From: DATDSR01 sp038062165
GTDB taxonomy: Bacteria > Patescibacteriota > Minisyncoccia > Phycocordibacterales > DATDSR01
Reading direction: 5' to 3'
DNA length: 27,320 nt
Assembly: GCA_038062165.1 (NCBI GenBank)
Contig: JBBTXQ010000041.1
Span: 1 to 27,320 of the forward strand
In this document: positions 17,633 to 24,620 of the stretch, one piece after another
Layout: each line of letters starts with the position of its first letter
Position numbering within the stretch: the stretch's first letter is position 1
Notes under the pieces: generated by a model
Seen by the model: only the letters and a program-made list of their open reading frames with translations
Told to the model about the DNA's origin: nothing
Databases searched by the model: none
Made by a program: the position numbers and the translations under genes

Positions 17633-17660
17633 TTAAATATTTAGAGCAAAATAAACAAAA

Positions 17661-17680
17661 CCCTATTAATTGTTATAGGG
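17661..17680 (-). promoter_or_regulatory. Possible attenuator hairpin in the rpoB leader
   Basis: On the minus strand CCCTAT (17680-17675) pairs with ATAGGG (17666-17661) around an 8-base AT-rich loop, followed directly by TTTTGTTTATTTTG. The shape is that of a weak intrinsic terminator between the promoter and the start codon, so it could attenuate the cluster. The stem is short. Confidence 0.35.
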
Positions 17681-17732
17681 CACTGTATCCTCCCTATTTG
17701 TTACAAAGTTTCCCAAACACCCACAAGATAGT

Positions 17733-17760
17733 AGTATACTCACCCAATTTTTCTTGTCAA
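17733..17760 (-). promoter_or_regulatory. Strong sigma70-type promoter for rpoB-rpoC-dnaG-rpoD
   Basis: Perfect TTGACA (17760-17755) and TATACT (17738-17733) on the minus strand with a 16-base spacer. The start would be near 17726, giving a leader of about 94 bases before rpoB. Confidence 0.75.
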
Positions 17761-17803
17761 GGGGAATCTCAAGTCAACCCCCAAACCTGTGGAAAACCCA
17801 TTT

Positions 17804-17822
17804 CCGGTTACCGGGTAACCGG
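17804..17822. repeat. REP-like palindrome, copy 1 (3' flank of RAYT)
   Basis: CCGGTTACC and its complement around one central base, 19 bases in all. It directly abuts the stop codon of the transposase-like gene (17823). The same core occurs at 18474-18508 and 19005-19033. Copies 1 and 2 have G at the centre on the + strand, copy 3 has C. Confidence 0.9.
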
Positions 17823-18461
17823 CTAGTCCAGATTCTTGAGTTCCTCATAATCCACGCGTTTGGCAATCATGTGCGGAAGGTTATCTGTTGCAAATTTCTC
17901 ATAATCATTCTTGTTTTTGAACTGCCCTAAGATGCAGTTTTTGGTGCACAGCCCGTTCACGTCGTGAGTGTATTCACCCCAACTTGACCGCACTAATCTT
18001 GAAATTGGACCAGATAGTTTATGTACACGGTTGTTTAAATTAATGTAGGAACTCAAATGTACTAAGTGCTCGTTACTTTGAATGCGTTTCGCTTTAAATT
18101 GTCCGGCAAAAAGAGCTCCTGATCTTTTGTGTCTAAGGTTAAAATAATAAGAATAACCCCCTAACCTTTTCATAAACCTACTTATACCGCCCGGAATAAT
18201 TTCGCGAAGCAATAGGTGATAATGGTTTGGGTTAAGGCAAAAACAAACTAACTCTACTAGAGGCTTCCCTCGTGACTTCCTGCTCATCTCCGGCAGATCA
18301 AGAAAATCTTTAATACTTCCGACAGATTCAGTTGAGTTGAACAGGTCAAGAGCGACCACAAATCGATTCGAATCTCCCCCATCCAATACTATAGAGCGGT
18401 GATCAACACCCCTATTATAGATATGATAATACTCGCCTACAGCAAATCTCTCTTTACGCAC
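17823..18461 (-). CDS. REP-associated tyrosine transposase (RAYT, Y1_Tnp family)
   Basis: A 212-residue HUH-type single-strand endonuclease related to IS200/IS605 TnpA. YYHIYNRG at 11-18 is the usual opening of RAYT proteins, the HUH motif is HYH at 80-82 (NPNHYHLLL), and the likely nucleophile is Y139 in LSSYINLN. The LFAGQFKAKRI block (117-127) is also typical. The start is a GTG at 18461; no other start lies in frame between it and the palindrome. REP-like palindromes sit on both sides (17804-17822 and 18474-18508), so the enzyme probably acts on them. It lies downstream of the trmD-Nudix genes in the same direction. It appears full-length and intact. Confidence 0.92.
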   Translation of the reverse strand: MRKERFAVGEYYHIYNRGVDHRSIVLDGGDSNRFVVALDLFNSTESVGSIKDFLDLPEMSRKSRGKPLVELVCFCLNPNHYHLLLREIIPGGISRFMKRLGGYSYYFNLRHKRSGALFAGQFKAKRIQSNEHLVHLSSYINLNNRVHKLSGPISRLVRSSWGEYTHDVNGLCTKNCILGQFKNKNDYEKFATDNLPHMIAKRVDYEELKNLD

Positions 18462-18473
18462 ATGTCCATTATT

Positions 18474-18508
18474 ACATAGTTCCGGTTACCGGGTAACCGG
18501 AACTATGT
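18474..18508. repeat. REP-like palindrome, copy 2 (5' flank of RAYT)
   Basis: The longest copy: perfect 17-base arms around a central G (18491). It fills most of the gap between the Nudix stop (18515) and the RAYT GTG (18461). The outer bases match a possible -10 box (TAATAA) just before the RAYT start. As RNA it would also end the upstream transcript in a long hairpin. Confidence 0.92.
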
Positions 18509-18514
18509 GGATAC

Positions 18515-18997
18515 TTAGTTTGAGTCCCAGTAGACACAAGAACTACTCTTGATTGCCGTGAGCGCACGAGCAACGCGAGCACTTACACGAGAACCGGTAA
18601 GCGCCTCAAGCTCATGCCGACTAACGAATTTGAAGCTTTCGATCTCATCTTGTTGCAGCACTATTTTGTCAATCATTTTCTGAGAAAGAACTCCTCCCAA
18701 AAAAGTAAAGTGCATCATTTCCTCTCGCTCCGTACTGGTATGTCGATAATCAACACCTAGCAGATCAGGCCTATTTATTGTTATGCCTAATTCTTCCTGA
18801 ACCTCGCGAACAGCAGCTTCCATGGGAGACTCATCTTGCTCGATACCTCCACCCGGAACTTCCCAGTCCTTCTTGTATGTCGTCCTCAGAATCAGTACTT
18901 TGTCTGACTCATTCAGAAAAATTACTGTGGAAGACATTAACTTCCGATTCCTACCTGCTAGATACTCAGCTTTCTCTTGTGGAGTGAATGTTTTCAT
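18515..18997 (-). CDS. Nudix hydrolase
   Basis: A 160-residue protein with a full Nudix box: G50, E56, R64, E65, E68, E69 and G71 fit GX5EX7REUXEEXGU. It should hydrolyse a nucleoside diphosphate linked to another group; the substrate cannot be read from the sequence. The ATG overlaps the trmD stop by one base (TAATG). The junction itself seems to have been reshaped by a palindrome ending trmD. Confidence 0.9.
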   Translation of the reverse strand: MKTFTPQEKAEYLAGRNRKLMSSTVIFLNESDKVLILRTTYKKDWEVPGGGIEQDESPMEAAVREVQEELGITINRPDLLGVDYRHTSTEREEMMHFTFLGGVLSQKMIDKIVLQQDEIESFKFVSRHELEALTGSRVSARVARALTAIKSSSCVYWDSN

Positions 18998-19671
18998 TAA
19001 TTTCCATTTCCGGTTACCCGGTAACCGGAAATGTTTTTTGAGCGCCAGAATTCGATTTTTTTGTGGTGGCCGGATAATAAAACTTTTGGAACTTTATATG
19101 ATTTGCCCTTAAACTTTAGAAGCTCTGGACGGGTGTACACTTCGCCACTAGCTACACGTTTCTCTTCAAGTGACTCTTCTTTACCGAGGACTCCGGAAAT
19201 CTGACGAGTGATTGCGTCTACTATCACGAGCGCTGGTAGCTCGCCACCTGTGAGCGTGTATGGCCCAACACTTATCTCTTCGGCTTTAAGAATTTTTTTT
19301 ACTCGGGCATCAATGCCCTCATAATGACCAGCTATAACTACGAGCTCTTTATATTTCTTAGCCCACTTGTTTGCTAATTCATTCGTAAACTGTTTTCCTC
19401 GGGGACTCGTGATTAAAATTTTCACTTTTGGTTTTGCGCTTTGCGTTTTGAGTTTTGCGATTGCTCTCAAAATTGGTTCAGCTTTCAACACCATTCCAGG
19501 ACCACCGCCAAACGGCCGATCATCTGCTCTCTTGTGTTTATCCAACGCAAATTTGCGAAAGTTAATTAGACTAACTTTTATTTTTTTATCTTTCTGTGCT
19601 TTCCAGAGCATCGAACTATTCAGGTATGGCTCTATGGCCTCTGGAAAAAGAGTTAGTATCGTAAACTTCAC
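18997..19671 (-). CDS. trmD: tRNA (guanine37-N1)-methyltransferase
   Basis: A 224-residue SPOUT methyltransferase that makes m1G37 in tRNAs and so prevents +1 frameshifting. Recognisable blocks: FGGGPGMVLKAEPI (54-67), SPRGKQF (89-95), the knot GHYEGID (115-121) and VGPYTLTGGELPALVIVDAITR (135-156). GTG start at 19671, overlapping the khpA stop by one base (TAGTG). The C-terminus is odd: after KKIEFWRSK the family usually has another 15-20 residues with a basic helix, but here residues 212-224 and the stop are encoded by a REP-like palindrome and a few bases after it. Confidence 0.96.
   Translation of the reverse strand: MKFTILTLFPEAIEPYLNSSMLWKAQKDKKIKVSLINFRKFALDKHKRADDRPFGGGPGMVLKAEPILRAIAKLKTQSAKPKVKILITSPRGKQFTNELANKWAKKYKELVVIAGHYEGIDARVKKILKAEEISVGPYTLTGGELPALVIVDAITRQISGVLGKEESLEEKRVASGEVYTRPELLKFKGKSYKVPKVLLSGHHKKIEFWRSKNISGYRVTGNGN
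19005..19033. repeat. REP-like palindrome, copy 3, forming the 3' end of trmD
   Basis: Perfect 14-base arms around a central C (19019); same core as the copies flanking RAYT but with the centre inverted. It encodes most of the last 13 residues of trmD. Confidence 0.92.
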
Positions 19672-20003
19672 TATTCAAGATTAAGATCCGCCATAGCCTC
19701 ATCGACTGTTTTCATAACCGGCGCAGTTGAGAGAGCTGGTCTCTCTGGTCTGGTTGATCCTTCGGGTTCATTTATTTTCAAATTAACCCTTGCTCCATTT
19801 TTAATCCCAACTACTCTTAAAATAGTTCGGATAGCCTTAGCTGTGTTGCCCATCTTGCCGATTATTTTGCCCATATCTTCCGGATGCACATCCATACTCA
19901 AAAGCACACCGCGTTCATCAATTGTGCGCGTCACCTTAACTGATTCTGGGTGATCTACCAGAGCCTTCGTAACATATTCGAGCACCTGTTGGTCTTGTTC
20001 CAT
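19671..20003 (-). CDS. khpA: KH-domain RNA-binding protein, KhpA-like
   Basis: A 110-residue protein with a single KH domain: the RNA-binding loop GKIIGK is at 45-50, followed by the helix NTAKAIRTILR. KhpA-type proteins bind RNA with KhpB (Jag); their gene commonly sits between rpsP and rimM-trmD, as nearly here. Residues 78-110 are a low-complexity, Pro- and Glu-containing tail beyond the usual ~75-residue length. It starts 33 bases after rpsP. Confidence 0.88.
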   Translation of the reverse strand: MEQDQQVLEYVTKALVDHPESVKVTRTIDERGVLLSMDVHPEDMGKIIGKMGNTAKAIRTILRVVGIKNGARVNLKINEPEGSTRPERPALSTAPVMKTVDEAMADLNLE

Positions 20004-20036
20004 ATCTGTCTGATAATTTATAATAAGAAAATTCTA

Positions 20037-20381
20037 CTATGCTACCGAAGTGGGAGCAACCTCTTCTTTGGTCTCTTGTTTAACTTCTTGCTTTGCTTGA
20101 ACAACCTTAGCTGGTCTGACATCTCTCTTCTTGCCAGACACAATCCCTTCGCGTACGAAAATATTATGCACTGTCCCAGAAGCTTGCGCGCCCATAGATA
20201 ACCAATATTTAGCCCTTTCGGGTTTGAGATTAACGTCTTTGCCTTTCTCCAAACGCGCATCATAATGGCCAAGCTCTTCTACGTATTTGCCGGCCTTGGG
20301 CCCAGCCGTCTTCTCGGTCACAACAATGCGATATGAAGGATCGTGCCTCCGACCAATTCGCTGTAATCTAATCATTAACAT
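20037..20381 (-). CDS. rpsP: 30S ribosomal protein bS16
   Basis: A 114-residue small-subunit protein. The frame is open to an ATG at 20420, but MLMIRLQRIG from the ATG at 20381 lines up with MVTIRLARHG of E. coli, and the predicted transcription start at 20382 falls just before it. The domain ends at about residue 80; an Ala-, Lys- and Glu-rich tail of about 30 residues follows. It leads rpsP-khpA-trmD-Nudix; rimM, which normally lies between khpA and trmD, and rplS, which normally follows, are absent. Confidence 0.93.
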   Translation of the reverse strand: MLMIRLQRIGRRHDPSYRIVVTEKTAGPKAGKYVEELGHYDARLEKGKDVNLKPERAKYWLSMGAQASGTVHNIFVREGIVSGKKRDVRPAKVVQAKQEVKQETKEEVAPTSVA

Positions 20382-20388
20382 AGGGCGC

Positions 20389-20417
20389 ATATTAACAAAT
20401 ATGCACTGACCGGTCAA
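20389..20417 (-). promoter_or_regulatory. rpsP promoter, predicted leaderless
   Basis: TTGACC (20417-20412) and TAATAT (20394-20389) on the minus strand with a 17-base spacer. The start would be about 20382, one base before the ATG. Confidence 0.65.
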
Positions 20418-20420
20418 CAA

Positions 20421-20429
20421 TGCTATAAT
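20421..20429 (+). promoter_or_regulatory. rnr promoter with extended -10 box, near leaderless
   Basis: A perfect TATAAT (20424-20429) preceded by TGC, an extended -10. No good -35 box is seen. The start would be near 20436, two bases before the rnr ATG at 20438. It lies a few bases from the divergent rpsP -35 box, so the two promoters may compete. Confidence 0.65.
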
Positions 20430-20437
20430 AGAGACTT

Positions 20438-22522
20438 ATGCAACGCAGTTTTCAAAGTAAAAGACGAACATTTAGCGGTAAACGACAAGAGTTTGGTGGT
20501 AAAAACAAAAACCATGGGAATAGACAAAATTTTGGACGTAAACAACCCCGCTTCACGCGAGAAGTTTCATCAAAAAAAGAAATAGAGGGGGTTATTAAAC
20601 TTGCCGGCAAAAAAGGTGGCTTCGTAGAACTTGATAAAGATCGCGAGGTGCAAATCTATCCGGCCTTCCTCGGCACTGCCCTACACAACGATACAGTGAA
20701 AGTGCTTATCCATCACGATGGAACGGGCGAAGTAATCGACGTGCTAACACGCTCACGAAATCGTTTCGTGGGACTTATCGAGAATGATAAGTTTATTCCA
20801 GATGATCGCAGATTTTATCTTGACACACAGATATCCCCACCTGCACCCTCCCCTTATGATAAGGGGAGGGCTGGGGAGGAGATAGAAGACAAAAAAGTTC
20901 TGGTAGAAATTACAGATTGGAAAAGTAGCCCCCTCAAGGGAAAAATTATCGATATTTTAGGCGAGCAGGGCAGTCACGAAACGGAGATCAAATCTATTTT
21001 AGCGGCTGGAGGCATTGTCTACGACTTCCCTGTCGAAGTAGAACAGGAAGCAAGAAATTGGCAAGCCAAATATCTTAATCTGATTCCCGAAGAAATCAAA
21101 TCAAGGCGTGATATGCGCGACACTCTGACATTCACGATAGATCCGGCTGATGCCAAAGATTTTGACGATGCTTTGTCACTTAAAAGTCTTGGGAATGGCA
21201 AGTGGGAAGTGGGGGTACACATTGCTGATGTCTCATACTTCGTGAGACCAGGCACAGAGCTCGACCGCGAGGCGCGGGAGCGAGCTAATAGCGTGTATCT
21301 GGTAGATCGAACAGTGCCAATGTTGCCAGAAGTTCTATCTGCAGACATATGTTCGCTAGTGCCCAATCAAGATCGCCTCACATATTCAGCTATCTTTGTC
21401 ATAGATAGTGATGGGAAAGTTGAAAGCGAGTGGTTTGGCCGCACTATCATCCACTCGCAAAAAAGATTTACATACGAAGAGGCTGCTGATTTGCTATCTG
21501 GCAAATCAGTCCAGAGCGCAGTCGAGGGACCGGCCTTGTTAAATGAATTAGGGATCCTAAATAACCTTTCTAAAAAACTTCATCAAGAACGTCTAAAATC
21601 CGGTTCTATAATATTTGAAAAAGATGAGGTTAAAATTGAACTTGATAAAAATAAAAAGCCCATCAGAATTTATATAAAAGAATCTTTGCCAACCAATAAG
21701 TTGATAGAAGAGTTTATGTTGCTTGCCAATAAGCATGTTGCGCGCTATTTATCGAGATCGGTTGGCAACTTGGGAGGAGGCACGGTTTATCGCATACATG
21801 ACAAGCCGGACCCAGAACGCATAGAAGCACTTTTGGCATTCTTACGATCACTGGGCTACAAATTCGAGGGCCAAAAAGATAATCTGGCAAAGAACTTCGG
21901 TGCTAGCCAGATTAACGAGCTATTTGCTCAAATGGAAGGTGAAGATATTGAGTCACTAGTGCACACAGCAGTCTTACGTTCTATGGCTAAAGCAATCTAC
22001 TCAACTTCTAATCTGGGGCATTTCGGTTTAGGTTTCGAGCACTACACGCACTTCACCTCACCCATCAGACGTTATCCGGACCTGATGGTACACAGGCTAT
22101 TGACTAAGTATCTTGAGGGTAAGCCCATAGATAAACTTGAAGTGGCAAATTATGAGCGCGTGCTGAAACATTCGAGTGTGAAAGAGAAAGAAGCGACCGA
22201 TGCCGAACGCGAAAGCATCAAGTACAAGCAAGCAGAATATATGTCCACTCAGCAAGAAAGAAATCCTAGAAATATTTACGAGGGCATTATCACAGGCGTA
22301 ACCGAATGGGGTATCTTCGCCGAAGATCAAATAACGAAATGTGAAGGCATGTTGCGTCTATCGAGTTTAGGTGATGATTACTACGAATTCGACGAAAAAA
22401 AGTTCGCCCTGGTGGGTCGCAAATCTAAGAAAGTGTACCGCCTAGGCGACAAGCTCAAAGTCAAATTATCCGAAGTAGACATCCCCCGCCATCAGATAAC
22501 TTGGGAACTCGCCATGATTTAA
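20438..22522 (+). CDS. rnr: Ribonuclease R family 3'-5' exoribonuclease
   Basis: A 694-residue RNase II/R enzyme that degrades structured RNA. Residues 1-47 are a basic Gln-, Gly- and Lys-rich tail. One or two cold-shock-like domains follow (about 48-200), then the RNB catalytic domain with D235, D241, D243 and D244 (DPADAKDFDDA) and HFTSPIRRYPDLMVHR near its end, and an S1 domain (about 600-685). Residues 132-148 (SPPAPSPYDKGRAGEEI) come from a palindromic insertion that keeps the frame. It runs divergent from rpsP, convergent with smc (16-base gap). Confidence 0.95.
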   Translation: MQRSFQSKRRTFSGKRQEFGGKNKNHGNRQNFGRKQPRFTREVSSKKEIEGVIKLAGKKGGFVELDKDREVQIYPAFLGTALHNDTVKVLIHHDGTGEVIDVLTRSRNRFVGLIENDKFIPDDRRFYLDTQISPPAPSPYDKGRAGEEIEDKKVLVEITDWKSSPLKGKIIDILGEQGSHETEIKSILAAGGIVYDFPVEVEQEARNWQAKYLNLIPEEIKSRRDMRDTLTFTIDPADAKDFDDALSLKSLGNGKWEVGVHIADVSYFVRPGTELDREARERANSVYLVDRTVPMLPEVLSADICSLVPNQDRLTYSAIFVIDSDGKVESEWFGRTIIHSQKRFTYEEAADLLSGKSVQSAVEGPALLNELGILNNLSKKLHQERLKSGSIIFEKDEVKIELDKNKKPIRIYIKESLPTNKLIEEFMLLANKHVARYLSRSVGNLGGGTVYRIHDKPDPERIEALLAFLRSLGYKFEGQKDNLAKNFGASQINELFAQMEGEDIESLVHTAVLRSMAKAIYSTSNLGHFGLGFEHYTHFTSPIRRYPDLMVHRLLTKYLEGKPIDKLEVANYERVLKHSSVKEKEATDAERESIKYKQAEYMSTQQERNPRNIYEGIITGVTEWGIFAEDQITKCEGMLRLSSLGDDYYEFDEKKFALVGRKSKKVYRLGDKLKVKLSEVDIPRHQITWELAMI
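20834..20877. repeat. Palindromic insertion inside rnr
   Basis: An 11-base stem (CCCTCCCCTTA at 20846-20856 and its complement at 20860-20870, loop TGA) inside an outer pair TCCCCA (20834-20839) and TGGGGA (20872-20877). Such CCCTCCCC...GGGGAGGG units are a common dispersed-repeat type. Only one copy is in the window. Confidence 0.75.
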
Positions 22523-22538
22523 TTCATCAAATCAAAGT

Positions 22539-24620
22539 CTACTTAGCATACTGAGCAGCGTCGTCGAATCTTATCGAGAGGAGTCTGGAGATGCCGTCTG
22601 CTGACATGGTTACGCCGTAGAGCACGGAGGCGTGAGACATAGTCTCGCGGTTGTGAGTTACTACAATTAGTTGAGACTTGTCAGATAATTGCGTTAGCAT
22701 TTGGCCGTACTTGCGGGCATTGGCTTCATCAAGTGCCGCGTCTGTTTCGTCCAGTACCAAGAATGGCGGAGGATTGACCTGGGACATGGCAAACAAAAGG
22801 GCGATTGAAGTGAGTGCTCTCTCGCCACCAGAGAGCATCTCAAGGCCCTTGATCTTCTTGCGTGGCAGGTTCACGTCTATATCAATTCCCCTAAACTCGC
22901 TTTGCGAGTCGGGCGATCCCGCCTCCTGGCGGGATTTAGCCCCACCTTCAATCTCGAGTAATTCCCCATCAATAAAAACTGACTCTGGCCTTTTCAGCTC
23001 CACCACTTCTATCTTGGCCTGCCCGCCACCGAAAAGAGTGGCGAAAAATTGATTGAACTCTGCGTTCACTAATTTCAATCCGTCTTTGAATTTGGACTCG
23101 AGTGTCTCGGTTAGCTCTTTCATTAAGCTCTTAAGCGAGACGGTGCTCTTGTCGAGATCCTCCAATTCGCGCGTCAGATGCTCATCGCGCGATCTAGTAT
23201 CATCGTATTCCTTGATCACGTCAGAACCCACGCCACCGGCATCTTCTACTTTTATTTTCAGTCTCTCAATTTTTTTACGCAGATCATGCTGAACCTCTCT
23301 TGAATCACTTGTGCTTTGTGCTCCATCTCTGGATAGCACGTTGATACCGGTCAAAAGTGCTATCTCGTGGGCATCACGAGCGAATATTTCTTTCTCGCTC
23401 TTGTACTGATTCTCTCGTAATGTTAGGTTCTCAAGATCAGATCTAAATTTAGATTCCTTGGCTCGCAATTCATACGAAACTTTTTCCTCTTCACGCAGAG
23501 CATCTAACTCTCGCATTTTCTCTTTCTCTAGAGAAATAAGAGTAGTAATTTTACTTTCAAGCTCACTTTTTTCTTCTACCCATGCATTTAAGTTTGCGCT
23601 TGGTGTGGGAGTTTTAGACTGTGGATTAGTTTGACTGTATTTAATAATAATTTGTCCGCAGTATCTGCAACGCTCTTCGCCTTTCTCATCTGTTCTAACT
23701 AACTCTTCGTGTGCAGATGCCTCTATTTTGCCTTCAAGTCTGCCGACTAGGCGCGAAAATTTATCTTTCTCTATGCGCAATTTAGAAAGTTCATCACCTA
23801 ACTCGCGCATTCTGGGACTCCTGTGTGCTTTCGCTAGTTCACTCTCAACGACATTCAGTTCTAATTTAGTATTTTGTAAAAGCGCGCTTATCTCATTTTT
23901 GATATTCTCCAAATAATTACCTTCTGCCACAAAATATTGCTTTGAGAGCGTAGCGAGTTCGCTCTTTATAAGCACAACTTTCTCGGCCTCTTCCACTTGT
24001 TTTTTGAGAAACTTAAGATGTGGTGCAATCTCGCGCCTAAGTGATTCAACCTGTTTTTTATTCTCCTCCGTTTTCTCTAATCTCTTTTCGCTTTCGCTTA
24101 ATTTATATTGATAGATCTTGAGACCTAAAGCGTCTTCTAAAATTTCGCGCCTTTCTTTGGGATTCGCACTCAATACTCGATCTGCCTCGCCTTGACTAAT
24201 TATGTGATGCCCTGATGGCCCCAAACTAACAGCGCTCAAAAGCTCGATAACGTCCCGCAGTCTAACTTGCGAATTATTAATAGAATAAATGTTCTGGCCG
24301 TCTCTGTGCACTTCACGCTCTACTATCACTTCACTAAACTCAATTGGCAACTTCTTATCTTCATTATCAAATACTAGCGTGACAGATGCGCGATTTAATC
24401 TACCCGAACTACCTGCCCCATTAAATATCAAATCTTCGCCGCGCTTGCCGCGCAGACTCTTCATACTCTGCTCGCCCAAGACCCAACGCAGAGCTTCAGC
24501 CACGTTAGATTTGCCCGAACCATTCGGTCCCACGATAGCCGTAATAGGCGCGTCGAACTCAAGTGTTGTTTTTTTAGCAAAACTCTTGAACCCCGATATT
24601 TCTATCCGCTTTAGTCTCAT
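22539..24620 (-). CDS. smc: Minimal SMC-like ATPase with a CxxC motif in place of the hinge
   Basis: A 693-residue protein; bacterial SMC is usually about 1,150-1,200. Both heads are SMC-type: FKSFA at 11-15, Walker A GPNGSGKS at 31-38, signature LSGGERAL at 596-603, Walker B FLVLDETDAAL at 620-630. Coiled coils are short (about 171-312 and 347-515). Between them there is no SMC hinge domain, only about 34 residues with C318 and C321 (CRYC), like the zinc hook of Rad50/SbcC. Residues 561-578 are encoded by the 53-base repeat seen in dnaG. The ATG overlaps the toxin stop by four bases (ATGA). It may load on or bridge DNA as SMC or as a Rad50-like dimer; scpA and scpB are not in the window. No frameshift is apparent. 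Confidence 0.85.
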   Translation of the reverse strand: MRLKRIEISGFKSFAKKTTLEFDAPITAIVGPNGSGKSNVAEALRWVLGEQSMKSLRGKRGEDLIFNGAGSSGRLNRASVTLVFDNEDKKLPIEFSEVIVEREVHRDGQNIYSINNSQVRLRDVIELLSAVSLGPSGHHIISQGEADRVLSANPKERREILEDALGLKIYQYKLSESEKRLEKTEENKKQVESLRREIAPHLKFLKKQVEEAEKVVLIKSELATLSKQYFVAEGNYLENIKNEISALLQNTKLELNVVESELAKAHRSPRMRELGDELSKLRIEKDKFSRLVGRLEGKIEASAHEELVRTDEKGEERCRYCGQIIIKYSQTNPQSKTPTPSANLNAWVEEKSELESKITTLISLEKEKMRELDALREEEKVSYELRAKESKFRSDLENLTLRENQYKSEKEIFARDAHEIALLTGINVLSRDGAQSTSDSREVQHDLRKKIERLKIKVEDAGGVGSDVIKEYDDTRSRDEHLTRELEDLDKSTVSLKSLMKELTETLESKFKDGLKLVNAEFNQFFATLFGGGQAKIEVVELKRPESVFIDGELLEIEGGAKSRQEAGSPDSQSEFRGIDIDVNLPRKKIKGLEMLSGGERALTSIALLFAMSQVNPPPFLVLDETDAALDEANARKYGQMLTQLSDKSQLIVVTHNRETMSHASVLYGVTMSADGISRLLSIRFDDAAQYAK
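22888..22940 (-). repeat. Double-hairpin repeat inserted in frame in smc (copy 2)
   Basis: Matches the dnaG copy at 48 of 53 positions. Two of the five differences (element positions 10 and 20) are a compensating C-G to T-A change in the first stem. It adds AKSRQEAGSPDSQSEFRG about 20 residues before the ATPase signature motif. Confidence 0.85.

Larger units (their letters stand above)
17804..18508 (-). mobile_element. RAYT gene with flanking REP-like palindromes
   Basis: The transposase-like gene is bracketed by two copies of the CCGGTTACC palindrome, the arrangement known for RAYT/REP loci. No target-site duplication is evident around the unit. Whether the whole unit moves, or only the palindromes, cannot be told from one copy. 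Confidence 0.65.

Noticed and set aside
17804..19033. CRISPR-like array from the three palindromes
   Set aside because: The copies are unevenly spaced, separated by genes and differ in length; they are REP-like units.
20382..20420. Thirteen-residue N-terminal extension of bS16
   Set aside because: The extension overlaps the predicted promoter, and the ATG at 20381 aligns with the bS16 start.
22523..22538. Terminator between rnr and smc
   Set aside because: Only a weak GATTT/AAATC pairing around the rnr stop is visible; not enough to call.
22539..24620. smc as a truncated pseudogene
   Set aside because: Both ATPase halves, the signature motif and continuous heptads are intact in one frame; only the hinge and arm length are missing.
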